DNA of 46,798 bases, taken from the NCBI RefSeq assembly GCF_015207065.1, contig NZ_JADEXP010000008.1, positions 1-46,798 of the forward strand, in the 5' to 3' direction. Each line of letters begins with the position of its first letter. The stretch's first letter is position 1. Positions 8,504-17,186 of the stretch are shown piece by piece. A program made the translations under genes and the position numbers. This DNA comes from Leptolyngbya cf. ectocarpi LEGE 11479 (GTDB lineage Bacteria; Cyanobacteriota; Cyanobacteriia; Phormidesmidales; Phormidesmidaceae). The notes beneath the pieces were generated by a model. It was given only the letters and a program-made list of their open reading frames with translations. It ran no database searches and was not told the DNA's origin.

Positions 8504-8884
8504 GTGTACAAAAAAAACCTGTCAACTCAAGACGAACTAGCTATTCGCAGCATTGTTGAGCGTCAGCTTCAGGCATTCCAGGCGAATGATGCAACCACCG
8601 CATTCTCCCTAGCCTGCCCGGAGCTACAGCGCCAGCTGCGCCAGCCCCGAACATTTATGGAGATGATTCGTACAAATTATCAGCCGGTCTATAATCCCCG
8701 CGCTGTCATCTTTGAGGGGATTGTTCATATCCAGCAGCGGCCCACGTTGCAAATGATGCTGATGACCCAAGCGGGTAATTTGGTGCGGGCTTTATATATG
8801 ATGCAGCAACAGGCTGATTTTAGCTGGCGAATCGCAGGCTGTCAGCTCCTGCCAGTGAGTATTGAACATCGTCACCGTCGTTAG
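8504..8884 (+). CDS. DUF4864 domain protein
   Basis: A 126-residue protein that fits DUF4864 along its length: ELAIRSIVERQLQAFQANDATTAFSLACPELQ at the start and RALYMMQQQADFSWRIAGCQL at the end. The fold is expected to be NTF2/SnoaL-like (cone-shaped, helix then curved sheet), but function is unknown. There is no signal peptide. The start is uncertain: GTG 8504 keeps the whole domain and no in-frame ATG exists nearby. The paralogous short ORF described at 8342 ends about 60 bases upstream and might be in the same transcript. Confidence 0.78.
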   Translation: MYKKNLSTQDELAIRSIVERQLQAFQANDATTAFSLACPELQRQLRQPRTFMEMIRTNYQPVYNPRAVIFEGIVHIQQRPTLQMMLMTQAGNLVRALYMMQQQADFSWRIAGCQLLPVSIEHRHRR

Positions 8885-8951
8885 AGTGCAAAATCATATT
8901 CCATCTTCAGCTTGTCTTTCATAGCAGCAACTTGTCCCATGCCTTTGTGCT

Positions 8952-9740
8952 TTAAACTTTGACCCTGGGCATAAACTGAGCCTGCTGCAGTAGCTGATAA
9001 AGATCAACCTCTGTTTCTAGTAAACAAGCATGGCCGCTGTGGTTGAGGGTCAGCGTTTGAGCATGGGGCAGGAGCGCCGCTATTTTTTGAACTTCAGCAA
9101 CAGACGGGAGTAGGCGATCGGCCCCTGACGCCACTAACAAAGTAGGCGTTTTAAACTGTTTTAAGACAACTTTATTGAGCTGAAAGTCCTGTAGCAGCGA
9201 CAGCCGCCAAGCAGCGGATTCCGGTGTGATCCGTTGCATAGCATGGAGTAAGGCCTGTCGATTTTCCTGGGATACTCGCTCAGGTACAATCAAAAACAAC
9301 AGCAATCCTAGAGCGCCTAACCGGTAAGTGTTGCCTGGCAGCCACTGCACCAAAAACGCACCCAAAGGACTCCAAATTTGACGATTAAATGCAGAAGCCG
9401 GATTGATCAAAATCAGTCCGCTAAACAGATTAGGGCGATGGCTAATGGTCTTTAAGGCCAGACAAGCCCCAAAAGATTCACCACACAGATATATGGGCCG
9501 GTCGGGCCGAGATTTCTTCTCAATGGTAACCAGCTCAGTCAATTGAGCGACCAGATCAACCCAGGCTGTCTGATCATTCTCTGGAATGATCAAACAGCGG
9601 ATATCAAACACAGTCTTTAAACCTGCTGCTTGCTGCCGTAGGGAGAGATCGCTACCGTCCATACCCGGTAAAAACACTAGCAGAGGCAGCTCCTGCCGTA
9701 CCTCTGATACAGCTAACAGACAAATATGTTCGATTAGCAT
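8952..9740 (-). CDS. Alpha/beta hydrolase, PES-like (copy 1)
   Basis: A 262-residue alpha/beta hydrolase. The nucleophile elbow is GESFGAC (Ser in G-E-S-F-G), the acid is in ADRLLPS, and the catalytic His is in SGHACLLE, so the triad is complete. The pattern FLPGMDGSD near the start and LCGESFGACLAL resemble the hydrolase half of plant phytyl ester synthases (PES1/2, ELT family). It follows the acyltransferase gene by only seven bases, with GGGGAGGG at the end of that gene as a ribosome site, so the two are co-transcribed. Together they have the same parts as a PES protein, here on two chains. A close paralogue lies at 12759-13577. Confidence 0.85.
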   Translation of the reverse strand: MLIEHICLLAVSEVRQELPLLVFLPGMDGSDLSLRQQAAGLKTVFDIRCLIIPENDQTAWVDLVAQLTELVTIEKKSRPDRPIYLCGESFGACLALKTISHRPNLFSGLILINPASAFNRQIWSPLGAFLVQWLPGNTYRLGALGLLLFLIVPERVSQENRQALLHAMQRITPESAAWRLSLLQDFQLNKVVLKQFKTPTLLVASGADRLLPSVAEVQKIAALLPHAQTLTLNHSGHACLLETEVDLYQLLQQAQFMPRVKV

Positions 9741-9747
9741 GGTGCGA

Positions 9748-10470
9748 CTAACAGAAGCCCTCCCCTAACAGGTTGGCGACTTCACCATAGCAGGTCTGAG
9801 TTAGCTCCCTGGCCACACGACCGGCCTGTTTGCCATGGTACTGCTCACGATGGGCAGCGGTGATCCGAATCGGGTGACCAATGGATAGGGTGACCCGCTG
9901 GTAGTTAACAACAGGATGCCAGCCTGGCTGATCAAACAAAGGCTCTGACGGGTCAAATAGACTCAGGAGCTTTAACGGAGCAACAGGACCCACGATTTCT
10001 TCTACCGATGAAATTGCCACCGGTAGAATGGCCAAATTTTGCACCGGGGCACGCAGGGCTAAATGGGCAAAGCCACGATGAAATTTTCCCATCTCCCTGG
10101 GGGGTGTAGTCTGCACCATCGGCTGCGCCCCTTCCGGAAAAATGCCGATAGGACGGCGCTGTTTTAACGACCGAATGGCTGTTTGAAAAAAAGTTTGATG
10201 TCGCTGACCTGGAGCATCCAGGGGAAAACAACCCATGGCAGCAATCACCTCTTTGAGTACAGGCACCTGGCTCATATAGTGGTGGCAGGCAAACCGCACC
10301 GAGCGGTCCACAGCTGTCATCACCAGCGGCGCATCTAAAAAACTACGGTGGTTGCTAATCACCACGAGGGAACCGCCATGGGGTACGCGCTCTTGATGAC
10401 GGACAACGACTTGGGTACCCAGCGTTTTGAGGATGCTGTGGGAAATGTGAAGGGACGGGTCGAAAAGCAT
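9748..10470 (-). CDS. 1-acyl-glycerol-3-phosphate acyltransferase-like (PlsC/LPLAT) protein
   Basis: A 240-residue acyltransferase of the LPLAT superfamily. The catalytic HX4D motif is NHRSFLDAP, and the acyl-acceptor motif is FPEGAQP. No clear membrane span is present beyond a weakly hydrophobic start. Possible roles are lysophosphatidate acylation or, given the PES-like hydrolase next to it, acyl transfer to phytol, plastoquinol or diacylglycerol, as shown for the related acyltransferase Slr2103 of Synechocystis. The latter is inference from context. ATG 10470 is preferred over TTG 10479. A strong hairpin sits in its leader at 10500-10528. Confidence 0.85.
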   Translation of the reverse strand: MLFDPSLHISHSILKTLGTQVVVRHQERVPHGGSLVVISNHRSFLDAPLVMTAVDRSVRFACHHYMSQVPVLKEVIAAMGCFPLDAPGQRHQTFFQTAIRSLKQRRPIGIFPEGAQPMVQTTPPREMGKFHRGFAHLALRAPVQNLAILPVAISSVEEIVGPVAPLKLLSLFDPSEPLFDQPGWHPVVNYQRVTLSIGHPIRITAAHREQYHGKQAGRVARELTQTCYGEVANLLGEGFC

Positions 10471-10499
10471 GAATACCAATGGGTTTAATAAGTACTAAA

Positions 10500-10528
10500 A
10501 TTCATCGCCAGCAAGTCTGGCGATGAAT
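10500..10528 (-). promoter_or_regulatory. Hairpin in the leader of the acyltransferase gene
   Basis: Perfect 12-bp inverted repeat (ATTCATCGCCAG 10500-10511 with CTGGCGATGAAT 10517-10528), loop of five. Read on the minus strand it is followed by TTTTAG, like an intrinsic terminator, yet it lies 30 bases before the acyltransferase start codon. It could be an attenuator or could stop antisense reads from the divergent gene. Confidence 0.45.
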
Positions 10529-10664
10529 GTACCCAATAGAAATCTATAGCAATTATAAAGAAATGTAAACTGTAGTCCCCTCTTCCCCATTAATAAGGCT
10601 GTGGATAGATGACACCCGAGCAACCAGTCTCTACTGTCGGGGGATAGGCAGAACTACAGAGACT

Positions 10665-11717
10665 ATGGAGCTACTTTTTTCCCTCATTGCTGGGCTGATT
10701 ATTGCCATTGCCTTTCAGCTGGTCCTAGCAAATTTTGGGATTGCCCTGGGGCTAACGGTGCTTGATCTATCGCCTCGAGAGAAGCAGTCGTCGGCCTCTG
10801 CCAATGCCAATATTGCGCTACCGATCACCCATTTACTGGGGTTTGGCGTTGCCCTCAGCCTATCCACGGTGCTATTTGCTGCTGGGCTACTGACCACGGA
10901 GTTTAGCGAGATTGCCGAGCCTCGCCGTGGGATTATCTTTGGGATTGTTCTGTGGGCCACCTACTGGCTGTTATTTGTCTGGCTAAGTTCTACAACGCTA
11001 TCCAGCATTGCTGATTCCCTGCTGGGTACGGCCCTATCTGGCGGACGGCGATTAATTACCGCTATCCAACAGGCTGTTGGTGCTAAAGAGCAAACGTCAG
11101 ACGAGCGGGCAATATTGGAGGAGTTAGCTGAAGAGGTGGCAGAACTCGCCAAAGAACAACAACAGCTGCCCCAACGGCTGGCCACTGAGAGAGCAGCTTG
11201 GCTGGCTGAGATCGCTCAGCTGAGCGATGATGTAGCCGATCAAAATCACCAATCCTCCCATGCACCTGTTATAGAAAATGCCGTTATCGAAGATGCTGTA
11301 GTCGCCCCTAGCGCTTCATCTAGCCTGCTGTCTCGCTTAGATTTGCCCAGTAGGCGACAACTGCTCGAACGGATAGCTGACAGTCTAGATTTACCGAGTA
11401 GACAACAGCTGCTTGAGCGAGCGACTGACAGCTTAGATTTACCCAGCGCTCAGCAGCTACTGCAGCAGGCAGCTGACCATGTTGATATATCTAATGTTGA
11501 CCTGTCTGATCTATCCAATATTGATATCCAAGCTCTATGGCACCAGCTGCGGTCAGACGATTCAGTAGACAATACAGAAAATATCATTCAGCTGGATGTG
11601 GCGGACTATCTGAGTCAGACGCCTGCCTGGATGCTGCAGTCAGATAGCCTCAAAGAGACTTTTACGACCGTATTTATGACCCAGAGGCGGCCCCTGAACA
11701 GCTCAAGGTACAGCTAG
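10665..11717 (+). CDS. Cyanobacterial membrane/coiled-coil protein, N-terminal part (frameshifted)
   Basis: Residues 1-330 of what reads as one gene running to 12739. There are three hydrophobic spans (3-30, 55-78, 88-110), then a long charged, heparin-like helical region (140-190). Three back-to-back 16-residue repeats of the form LDLPSRxQLLERxADS (225-240, 241-256, 257-272) follow. After LKE at residue 331 (about 11655-11662) the frame leaves the homologous path and ends in an unrelated tail; moving back one base continues with DFYDRIYDPEAAPEQ and joins the next ORF with no stop. The full protein would be about 690 residues. Function unknown; it looks like a membrane-anchored scaffold. Confidence 0.65.
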   Translation: MELLFSLIAGLIIAIAFQLVLANFGIALGLTVLDLSPREKQSSASANANIALPITHLLGFGVALSLSTVLFAAGLLTTEFSEIAEPRRGIIFGIVLWATYWLLFVWLSSTTLSSIADSLLGTALSGGRRLITAIQQAVGAKEQTSDERAILEELAEEVAELAKEQQQLPQRLATERAAWLAEIAQLSDDVADQNHQSSHAPVIENAVIEDAVVAPSASSSLLSRLDLPSRRQLLERIADSLDLPSRQQLLERATDSLDLPSAQQLLQQAADHVDISNVDLSDLSNIDIQALWHQLRSDDSVDNTENIIQLDVADYLSQTPAWMLQSDSLKETFTTVFMTQRRPLNSSRYS

Positions 11718-11767
11718 CGGCGATTGAGCGCAGTCATTTTGTTGACTGGCTTCAGGCACGCGGAGAT

Positions 11768-12739
11768 TTGGCTGCCGACCAAGTTGCCACCGTGGTTGAA
11801 CAGCTCAGCCAGGTCAAAGATTCAGTCATGGACAGGGTCTCCTCTGCTGTCCAATCTGCTCGGGCCACCCACCAGACAGCTACTCCAGAAGCCCTAAAGC
11901 ATGTCCAGAACAAGTTAATTGCCTACTGTCGCTATACCAATTTAGATGTACTCACCCCCGACAGTTTGGTGGAGAAGGTCCAGACTCAGCTAGATGAGAA
12001 TTCCCTAGAATATAGTGCGATCGCACACCTCGACCTGGAAGCAATTAAACAGGTACTCGATCGACGGCAGGGGCTGAAGCCTGCTCAGCAACGGGCACTT
12101 TTAGATGTTTTCCAGTCGCTGTCTGCATCGCCACAGCCCGCCCTGCAAGCACCTCGACGCTGGGCCATACGCTCAGGGCAATCCGCTCAGCATCTAACTG
12201 AAACACTGGCTACTCAGGTTGCTTACTATCTAAAGCACCAGGATAAGTCCGCTTTTTCACCGACTCAAATGGCCCGTGACCTGACGCAGTTGACCCAAGC
12301 CACCGTCGGTTCATTCCCCAAAAAACTGCCGCAGCTGGAATCGCTGTTTGATAAAACCGTCTGGCAACGGGAGCTGGAAAAACGCCGCGACCTGACCACC
12401 GACGAAATTCAGCATATCTTGTCTGAAGCTGAGGCTGCCTGGCAGCATTCTCTCCAGCAGGTGAATAGCTGGGCTGAGTCAGCCTGGGCAGACCTGCAGG
12501 AGACTTTAGATGCAAAAAGCGATGAACTGCTAGAGACTGCCAGTCAGCAGGTTACAGAGAAACTTGCTAGCGCTCAGCAGGCCCTAGAAAATCAGGTGGA
12601 TGCGGTAAAAACAGATTTACAAATCCAAGCGGAGGTAGCCCGAGGTCAGGTTGCGATCGCAGCCTGGTGGCTATTGATCAGTCTGCTGTTATCGGGGGCT
12701 AGCGCTGGCGCTTCAGGGTGGCTAGCCGTCATGTATTAG
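11768..12739 (+). CDS. C-terminal part of the frameshifted membrane/coiled-coil protein
   Basis: This ORF continues the preceding gene after a one-base shift; in its own frame the coding text reaches back to about 11654, with no real start codon or ribosome site of its own at TTG 11768. The 323 residues shown are mostly charged alpha-helix with long coiled-coil stretches (for example QVTEKLASAQQALENQVDAV) and end in a single transmembrane helix (about 297-318). With the first part, this gives membrane spans at both ends of a long cytoplasmic helical region. A HIP1 site lies at 12016. Translation as a separate protein is doubtful. Confidence 0.6.
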   Translation: MAADQVATVVEQLSQVKDSVMDRVSSAVQSARATHQTATPEALKHVQNKLIAYCRYTNLDVLTPDSLVEKVQTQLDENSLEYSAIAHLDLEAIKQVLDRRQGLKPAQQRALLDVFQSLSASPQPALQAPRRWAIRSGQSAQHLTETLATQVAYYLKHQDKSAFSPTQMARDLTQLTQATVGSFPKKLPQLESLFDKTVWQRELEKRRDLTTDEIQHILSEAEAAWQHSLQQVNSWAESAWADLQETLDAKSDELLETASQQVTEKLASAQQALENQVDAVKTDLQIQAEVARGQVAIAAWWLLISLLLSGASAGASGWLAVMY

Positions 12740-12758
12740 TACTCGGTCAACCTACTCA

Positions 12759-13577
12759 CTAGGCAACAAAAGCAGCGGGGAGAGTTGCATCTTTGATCTC
12801 AGGAATCAGCTGAGACTGCTGGAGAATCTTAAACAGGCTAATATCTCTTTCTAACAAACAAGCATGACCGCTGCCGTCCAGTGTTATCGTCTGGGTGCGC
12901 TGCAGTTCTACTGCCAGACGTTTTACTTCAGCGGTTGAAGGCAGTAGCCGGTCGGCGGTGGCAGCCACTAGCAGCGTCGGAGATTTAAACCGTCTGAGCT
13001 TGGCTTGATTGAGGCGAAAGTCGCGCAGCAGCGACATCCGCCAGGCCACCGTTTCGGGTGTGAGCCGTTGCATAGCACCGCGTAAAGCCTGACGGTTATG
13101 TTTGGCGACCCGGTGGGAGGCGACTAAAAAGGGGGTTAGCCCCAAAGCTCCTACTCGGTAAGTTTTTCCAGGCATACGACGAACGACGGCAGCCCCCAGG
13201 GAGCGCCACAGTCGTCGATTAAACGAGGAGGCAGGATTGATTAAAGTTAACTGATCAAACAGATCGGGGCGATGGCTAACAGTTTCTAGCGCCAGACAGG
13301 CCCCAAACGACTCGCCACACAGATAGATAGGCCGATCTGGCTGGGACATTTTCTCAGGTTCTAGTAGTTCCACTAAGCGATTGACTAACCCTTCCCAATC
13401 ATCAACGCTGTCGTCTGGAATCGAAAAATAGCGGACGTCAAATACTGTTGCTAGAGCTTCAAAGTGATTACGTAGAGACACATCACTGCCGTCTAAACCG
13501 GGCAAAAATACAAAGAGGGGAAGCTGGTTGCTCACCTGAGACATCACGACAAGCTTGGCTCTGCTCTGGGTCAGCAT
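12759..13577 (-). CDS. Alpha/beta hydrolase, PES-like (copy 2)
   Basis: A 272-residue paralogue of the hydrolase at 8952-9740, well over half identical by eye over its whole length: the same FLPGLDGSD start, GESFGAC nucleophile elbow, NPASSFNR segment, ATADRLLPS acid region and SGHACLLE histidine. The triad is intact, so both copies should be active esterases or acyltransferases. Unlike copy 1 it has no acyltransferase gene with it. The two copies flank the acyltransferase and the frameshifted membrane gene, which suggests local duplication. ATG 13577 is used; ATG 13544 (MSQVSNQLP) would match the conserved start of copy 1 equally well. Confidence 0.85.
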   Translation of the reverse strand: MLTQSRAKLVVMSQVSNQLPLFVFLPGLDGSDVSLRNHFEALATVFDVRYFSIPDDSVDDWEGLVNRLVELLEPEKMSQPDRPIYLCGESFGACLALETVSHRPDLFDQLTLINPASSFNRRLWRSLGAAVVRRMPGKTYRVGALGLTPFLVASHRVAKHNRQALRGAMQRLTPETVAWRMSLLRDFRLNQAKLRRFKSPTLLVAATADRLLPSTAEVKRLAVELQRTQTITLDGSGHACLLERDISLFKILQQSQLIPEIKDATLPAAFVA

Positions 13578-13763
13578 GATGATTGAGAAAATTTGTACAG
13601 GAAAACAGCGTTAATCAGCGCTTATAGTAAGCGATCTTATGAACAAACTTATCTATCCGCAGGAAGAAATATCATGCTTTTTCTTGTCTTTTCTAGGCCA
13701 TAGGGCCACTGTATTCACACATCTAAGAGATTGGAATGGAAAATAGCGCCACATACTGCATTG

Positions 13764-13794
13764 ACCCTCTCCCTAAATCCCTCTCCCAAACCAG
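13764..13794. repeat. Fragment of the CCCTCTCCCTAAATCCCTCTCCC interspersed repeat
   Basis: A short C-rich stretch in the 297-base gap before the DedA gene. It resembles the ends of the inverted-repeat element at 39092-39181 and is probably an eroded copy of the same repeat family. Nothing else was seen in this gap. Confidence 0.4.
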
Positions 13795-13874
13795 CAGAAT
13801 TAGCCTATAGACAGACGACTTAGTCAGAAAGAATCGTTCATGATGTCTCTAGATATTTTTTACAGGAACCCAGT

Positions 13875-14501
13875 TTGGATATTCTAGAACGTCTAACGGA
13901 TGTCATTGCTCAGTCTGGCTACTGGGGTATTGCCCTGCTAATGCTGCTAGAAAATGTGATTCCCCCCATTCCATCGGAGGTGATTATGCCTCTGGCTGGC
14001 TTCTCGGTAGCCCGTGGTGAGATGAGTATGGCGGGTGCGATCGCAGCTGGCACCGTCGGCACTGTTTTAGGAGCACTCGTCTGGTTTTACATCGGTCGGT
14101 TACTAGGACCACGGCGCATTCAACGGCTGGCACAGCGCTATGGCAAATGGCTGGGAATATCTGGCAAAGACGTCATGGCCGTCCAGAAATGGTTTGGTCA
14201 AAGGGGTGGCTACTGGAGCATTGCCCTAGGACGCTTGCTGCCTAGCATTCGCACCTATATTTCTGTTCCCGCAGGCATTGCTAAAATGTCGCTGGTTCCT
14301 TTTGTATTTTTCTCCACCCTGGGTTCTGTTATTTGGGTTACACTCCTAACCAGTGCAGGCTATTACCTGGGTGACAATTATGAACAGATTGGTGTTATCT
14401 TAGGTTCCGCTAGCAAAATTATTTCTATTTTATTAGTAACGTCACTAGTCGGCTGGCTGGTCTATCGCTGGTATCAGCAACGCACCTCAGCCACTTCGTA
14501 A
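13875..14501 (+). CDS. DedA family membrane protein
   Basis: A 208-residue DedA/SNARE-associated membrane protein. Hallmarks are LENVIPPIPSEVIMPLAGF (residues 25-43), with the acidic residue in the re-entrant helix, and GRLLPSIRTYISVPAGIAKM in the middle. Four or more membrane helices fit the family. DedA proteins are implicated in undecaprenyl phosphate or phospholipid scrambling and in membrane homeostasis; specificity here is unknown. TTG 13875 is supported by AGGAA six bases upstream. A downstream gap holds nested short inverted repeats (CATAC/GTATG and ATGCA/TGCAT, 14553-14591) before glgC. Confidence 0.9.
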   Translation: MDILERLTDVIAQSGYWGIALLMLLENVIPPIPSEVIMPLAGFSVARGEMSMAGAIAAGTVGTVLGALVWFYIGRLLGPRRIQRLAQRYGKWLGISGKDVMAVQKWFGQRGGYWSIALGRLLPSIRTYISVPAGIAKMSLVPFVFFSTLGSVIWVTLLTSAGYYLGDNYEQIGVILGSASKIISILLVTSLVGWLVYRWYQQRTSATS

Positions 14502-14667
14502 ACGATTGAGAATCAGCAGCGCCTCAAGTTTTTTACACTGATGGCTCAAATTTCATACCTTAGACCCATGCAAATAAATGCATAAAGTATGAGACTGCAG
14601 TTGAGACCGACGGCTTATTGGTTAAAGCTGTCGAGATTTGACTGCAGAAATCAAGAATAAGATAACT

Positions 14668-15960
14668 ATGAATAAAGTACTGGCGATTATTTTAGGGGGC
14701 GGCGCAGGTACCCGCCTTTACCCACTTACCAAAATGCGCGCCAAGCCAGCTGTACCCTTGGCAGGTAAGCATCGCCTTATTGATATTCCTATTAGTAACT
14801 GCATCAACTCAGGCATCTTAAAGATTTATGTTTTAACCCAGTTTAACTCGGCGTCACTCAACCAGCATGTAGCCCGCTCCTATCGATTTGCAGGCTTCCA
14901 ACCCGGCTTTGTGGATGTGCTAGCGGCCCAACAGACCCCTGATAACCACGAGTGGTTCCAGGGAACTGCAGACGCTGTGCGGCAGTATATACAGGCGTTT
15001 AAGGAGATGGACGTTGACGAATATCTCATTTTATCCGGCGATCATCTCTATCGCATGGACTATCAAAAGTTTATTCGGCGTCATCGGGAGACTAACGCAG
15101 ATATCACCCTGTCCGTGTTGCCAGTAGACAACCAGCGGGCCTCTAGCTTTGGCTTGATGAAAGTCGATGATGCCTCTAGTAAGATTGTTGACTTTAGCGA
15201 GAAACCGACAGGCGATGCCCTCCGAGAAATGCAGGTGGATACCTCCAGGCTGGGTCTATCTCCTGAGGAGGCAAAGTCAAAGCCCTACATTGCCTCCATG
15301 GGTATCTACGTCTTTAAGCGCGATGTCCTGATCGACCTGCTGGATAGGTATGCCAACTGTACTGACTTTGGCAAGGAGATTATCCCTTACTCAATTAAGG
15401 ACTTTAATGTTCAAGCCTATCTGTTTAACGACTACTGGGAGGATATCGGCACAATCCGCTCTTTCTTTGATGCGAATTTAGCCCTAGTCAAACAGCCTAA
15501 CCCGCTGTTTAGCTTTTACGATAAAGATGGTCCTATCTACACGAGAGCCCGCTATCTGCCTCCCACAAAGCAGCTGGAGTGCCAGGTGTCCCACTCGATG
15601 ATTAGCGAAGGCTGTATCCTTAAGGACTGTACCATCGCTAATTCTGTTATCGGTATTCGGGCCAGAATCGAATCAGGCTGTACGATTCGCAACAGTTTGA
15701 TTATGGGTGCGGACTACTACCAAGATGATTTTGAACGTCGTAGCGGTTGCGATCGCGCTCCTATCCCCTTAGGCATTGGTGCTAATAGCGAAATTGAAAA
15801 TGCCATCATCGATAAAAACGCCCATATCGGCTGTAACGTAAAAATCCTCAATAAAGATAACGTAGAAGAAGCCAATAGAGAATCAGAGGGTTTTTACATC
15901 CGTAACGGTATTGTGATTGTCCTTAAGGATGCTACCTTGCCTGATAACACAGTTATCTAG
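14668..15960 (+). CDS. glgC: Glucose-1-phosphate adenylyltransferase
   Basis: 430 residues, the usual cyanobacterial length. It makes ADP-glucose from glucose-1-phosphate and ATP, the committed step of glycogen synthesis. The start matches the family: [18 protein letters not shown], then [20 protein letters not shown]. Further conserved parts are [19 protein letters not shown] (catalytic Asp region), FSEKPTG and DYWEDIGTI, followed by the left-handed beta-helix with the C-terminal allosteric lysine in [11 protein letters not shown] 14638 is in frame, but ATG 14668 gives the normal N-terminus. In cyanobacteria the enzyme is activated by 3-phosphoglycerate and inhibited by phosphate. It stands alone with a strong terminator after it. 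Confidence 0.97.
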   Translation: MNKVLAIILGGGAGTRLYPLTKMRAKPAVPLAGKHRLIDIPISNCINSGILKIYVLTQFNSASLNQHVARSYRFAGFQPGFVDVLAAQQTPDNHEWFQGTADAVRQYIQAFKEMDVDEYLILSGDHLYRMDYQKFIRRHRETNADITLSVLPVDNQRASSFGLMKVDDASSKIVDFSEKPTGDALREMQVDTSRLGLSPEEAKSKPYIASMGIYVFKRDVLIDLLDRYANCTDFGKEIIPYSIKDFNVQAYLFNDYWEDIGTIRSFFDANLALVKQPNPLFSFYDKDGPIYTRARYLPPTKQLECQVSHSMISEGCILKDCTIANSVIGIRARIESGCTIRNSLIMGADYYQDDFERRSGCDRAPIPLGIGANSEIENAIIDKNAHIGCNVKILNKDNVEEANRESEGFYIRNGIVIVLKDATLPDNTVI

Positions 15961-16057
15961 CATCTGAAGACAAAGAATTTAATAAAGCCCATGCCCTCAT
16001 TATTGTTAATAGAGGGAAGAGAGCAGCTGCGTTTTAGCGATATGTTCTCTTTATATA

Positions 16058-16089
16058 AAGCCCCCTTTAGTCTTTTCTAAAGGGGGCTT
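16058..16089 (+). terminator. Intrinsic-type terminator after glgC
   Basis: Perfect 13-bp stem (AAGCCCCCTTTAG 16058-16070 with CTAAAGGGGGCTT 16077-16089), loop TCTTTT, about 100 bases after the glgC stop. The run after the stem is only moderately T-rich. Confidence 0.75.
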
Positions 16090-16183
16090 AAACTGTTTAA
16101 ACAACAGGTCAATGTGTGCAGAGAATTAATTTAGGAGATTCTTGCATAGCATCGTATATTGACTTATCCAAAAAGAGAAAATT

Positions 16184-17071
16184 ATGTTGAAGACGCTAAA
16201 ATACTCTGCCATAGGTTTGGCCAGTGCAGTTGGCTTCCTGGCTATCTGGGGATTTATCGAACCCCGACTTTTAAACACTGAAATAGAGACAGCAACCATT
16301 CCTGGTTTGCCCGCCGTTTGGGAAGGAAAGCAAATCGGCCAAATTTCAGATTTTCAGGTCGGTCTGTGGGGTGACAACCCTGGCACTGCACGTAAAGGTA
16401 TCGCTCGGCTGATAGAAGCTAACCCAGCCGCTGTACTCATCAGCGGTGACTTTATCTACCACGCTATGCCAAACCCAGAAGCTGAGATTACGTTAGCTGC
16501 TAGCATCGTCGAGCCTCTGATCAAAGCAGGAATTCCAACCTACGCCGTCATGGGCAATCATGACTATGGCATGAGTAGCAAAAAAGCGCCACCCAACATG
16601 GAACTGGCCGCTCAGATGGAGGAAGCTCTAGAGACTGTCGGTGTCGATGTGCTGAAAAATGAGACAGTTGCTATGACGCTACCAGATAGCGAAGACCCGT
16701 TGTTTCTAGTCGCACTCGGCTCACGCTGGGCAAACCAAGCCGATGTTGACCAAGCACTTGACGGTATTTCAAACGAGCGCCCTAGAGTTGTACTGATGCA
16801 CAATCCCGATACCTACGAGCAGTTACCGGCTAACTCAGCGCCTTTGGCAGTGGCCGGACATACCCACGGCGGTCAGATCCGCGTTCCTGGTCTACCGCAG
16901 TGGTCATGGCTGAGGTTTACTCAGAAAGATAAGGCCTACGCGGATGGATGGGCAAAGGGCTATGGAGCACCTGGCAACAATCTCTACGTTAATCCTGGTA
17001 TTGGCATGAGTATCGTACCAATACGCATATTCTGCCCTCCAGAAGTCACTTTGTTCACTCTGGAGGGCTAA
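16184..17071 (+). CDS. Membrane-anchored metallophosphoesterase
   Basis: A 295-residue calcineurin-like phosphoesterase with an N-terminal membrane helix (about 8-25). Metal-site motifs in order: ISDFQVG, GDFIYH, GNHDYG and GHTHGGQIR. In the first motif the usual D-x-H reads D-F-Q, so one metal-ligand His is Gln. The other blocks are intact, and relatives with SDFQ exist to my recollection, so this looks like a subfamily trait rather than damage. The active site is expected outside the cytoplasm. The substrate is unknown; some relatives act on UDP-diacylglucosamine or nucleotide phosphates. A terminator follows the gene. Confidence 0.85.
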   Translation: MLKTLKYSAIGLASAVGFLAIWGFIEPRLLNTEIETATIPGLPAVWEGKQIGQISDFQVGLWGDNPGTARKGIARLIEANPAAVLISGDFIYHAMPNPEAEITLAASIVEPLIKAGIPTYAVMGNHDYGMSSKKAPPNMELAAQMEEALETVGVDVLKNETVAMTLPDSEDPLFLVALGSRWANQADVDQALDGISNERPRVVLMHNPDTYEQLPANSAPLAVAGHTHGGQIRVPGLPQWSWLRFTQKDKAYADGWAKGYGAPGNNLYVNPGIGMSIVPIRIFCPPEVTLFTLEG

Positions 17072-17110
17072 GGGGGCTTACAGCTAATATTGCAGCGATT
17101 TAAACTAAAC

Positions 17111-17137
17111 AAAAAGGCACCAAGTTGGTGCCTTTTT
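17111..17137. terminator. Bidirectional intrinsic terminator
   Basis: AAAAAGGCACC pairs with GGTGCCTTTTT around a five-base AAGTT loop, ending in a T-run on either strand. It serves the phosphoesterase (+) and the convergent lipoprotein gene (-). Confidence 0.9.
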
Positions 17138-17186
17138 AAAAGTCTCTTAGATTGTGATTGCTAACGCTCTACAGAATTAGTGAAGC

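Noticed and set aside
8358-8540. 60-residue open frame overlapping DUF4864 and short ORF A
   Set aside because: It is in another frame; the cross-copy similarity supports the ATG 8342 frame instead.
11650-11670. Programmed ribosomal frameshift in the 10665-12739 gene
   Set aside because: No slippery heptamer (X XXY YYZ) and no strong downstream stem were seen; a simple indel fits better.
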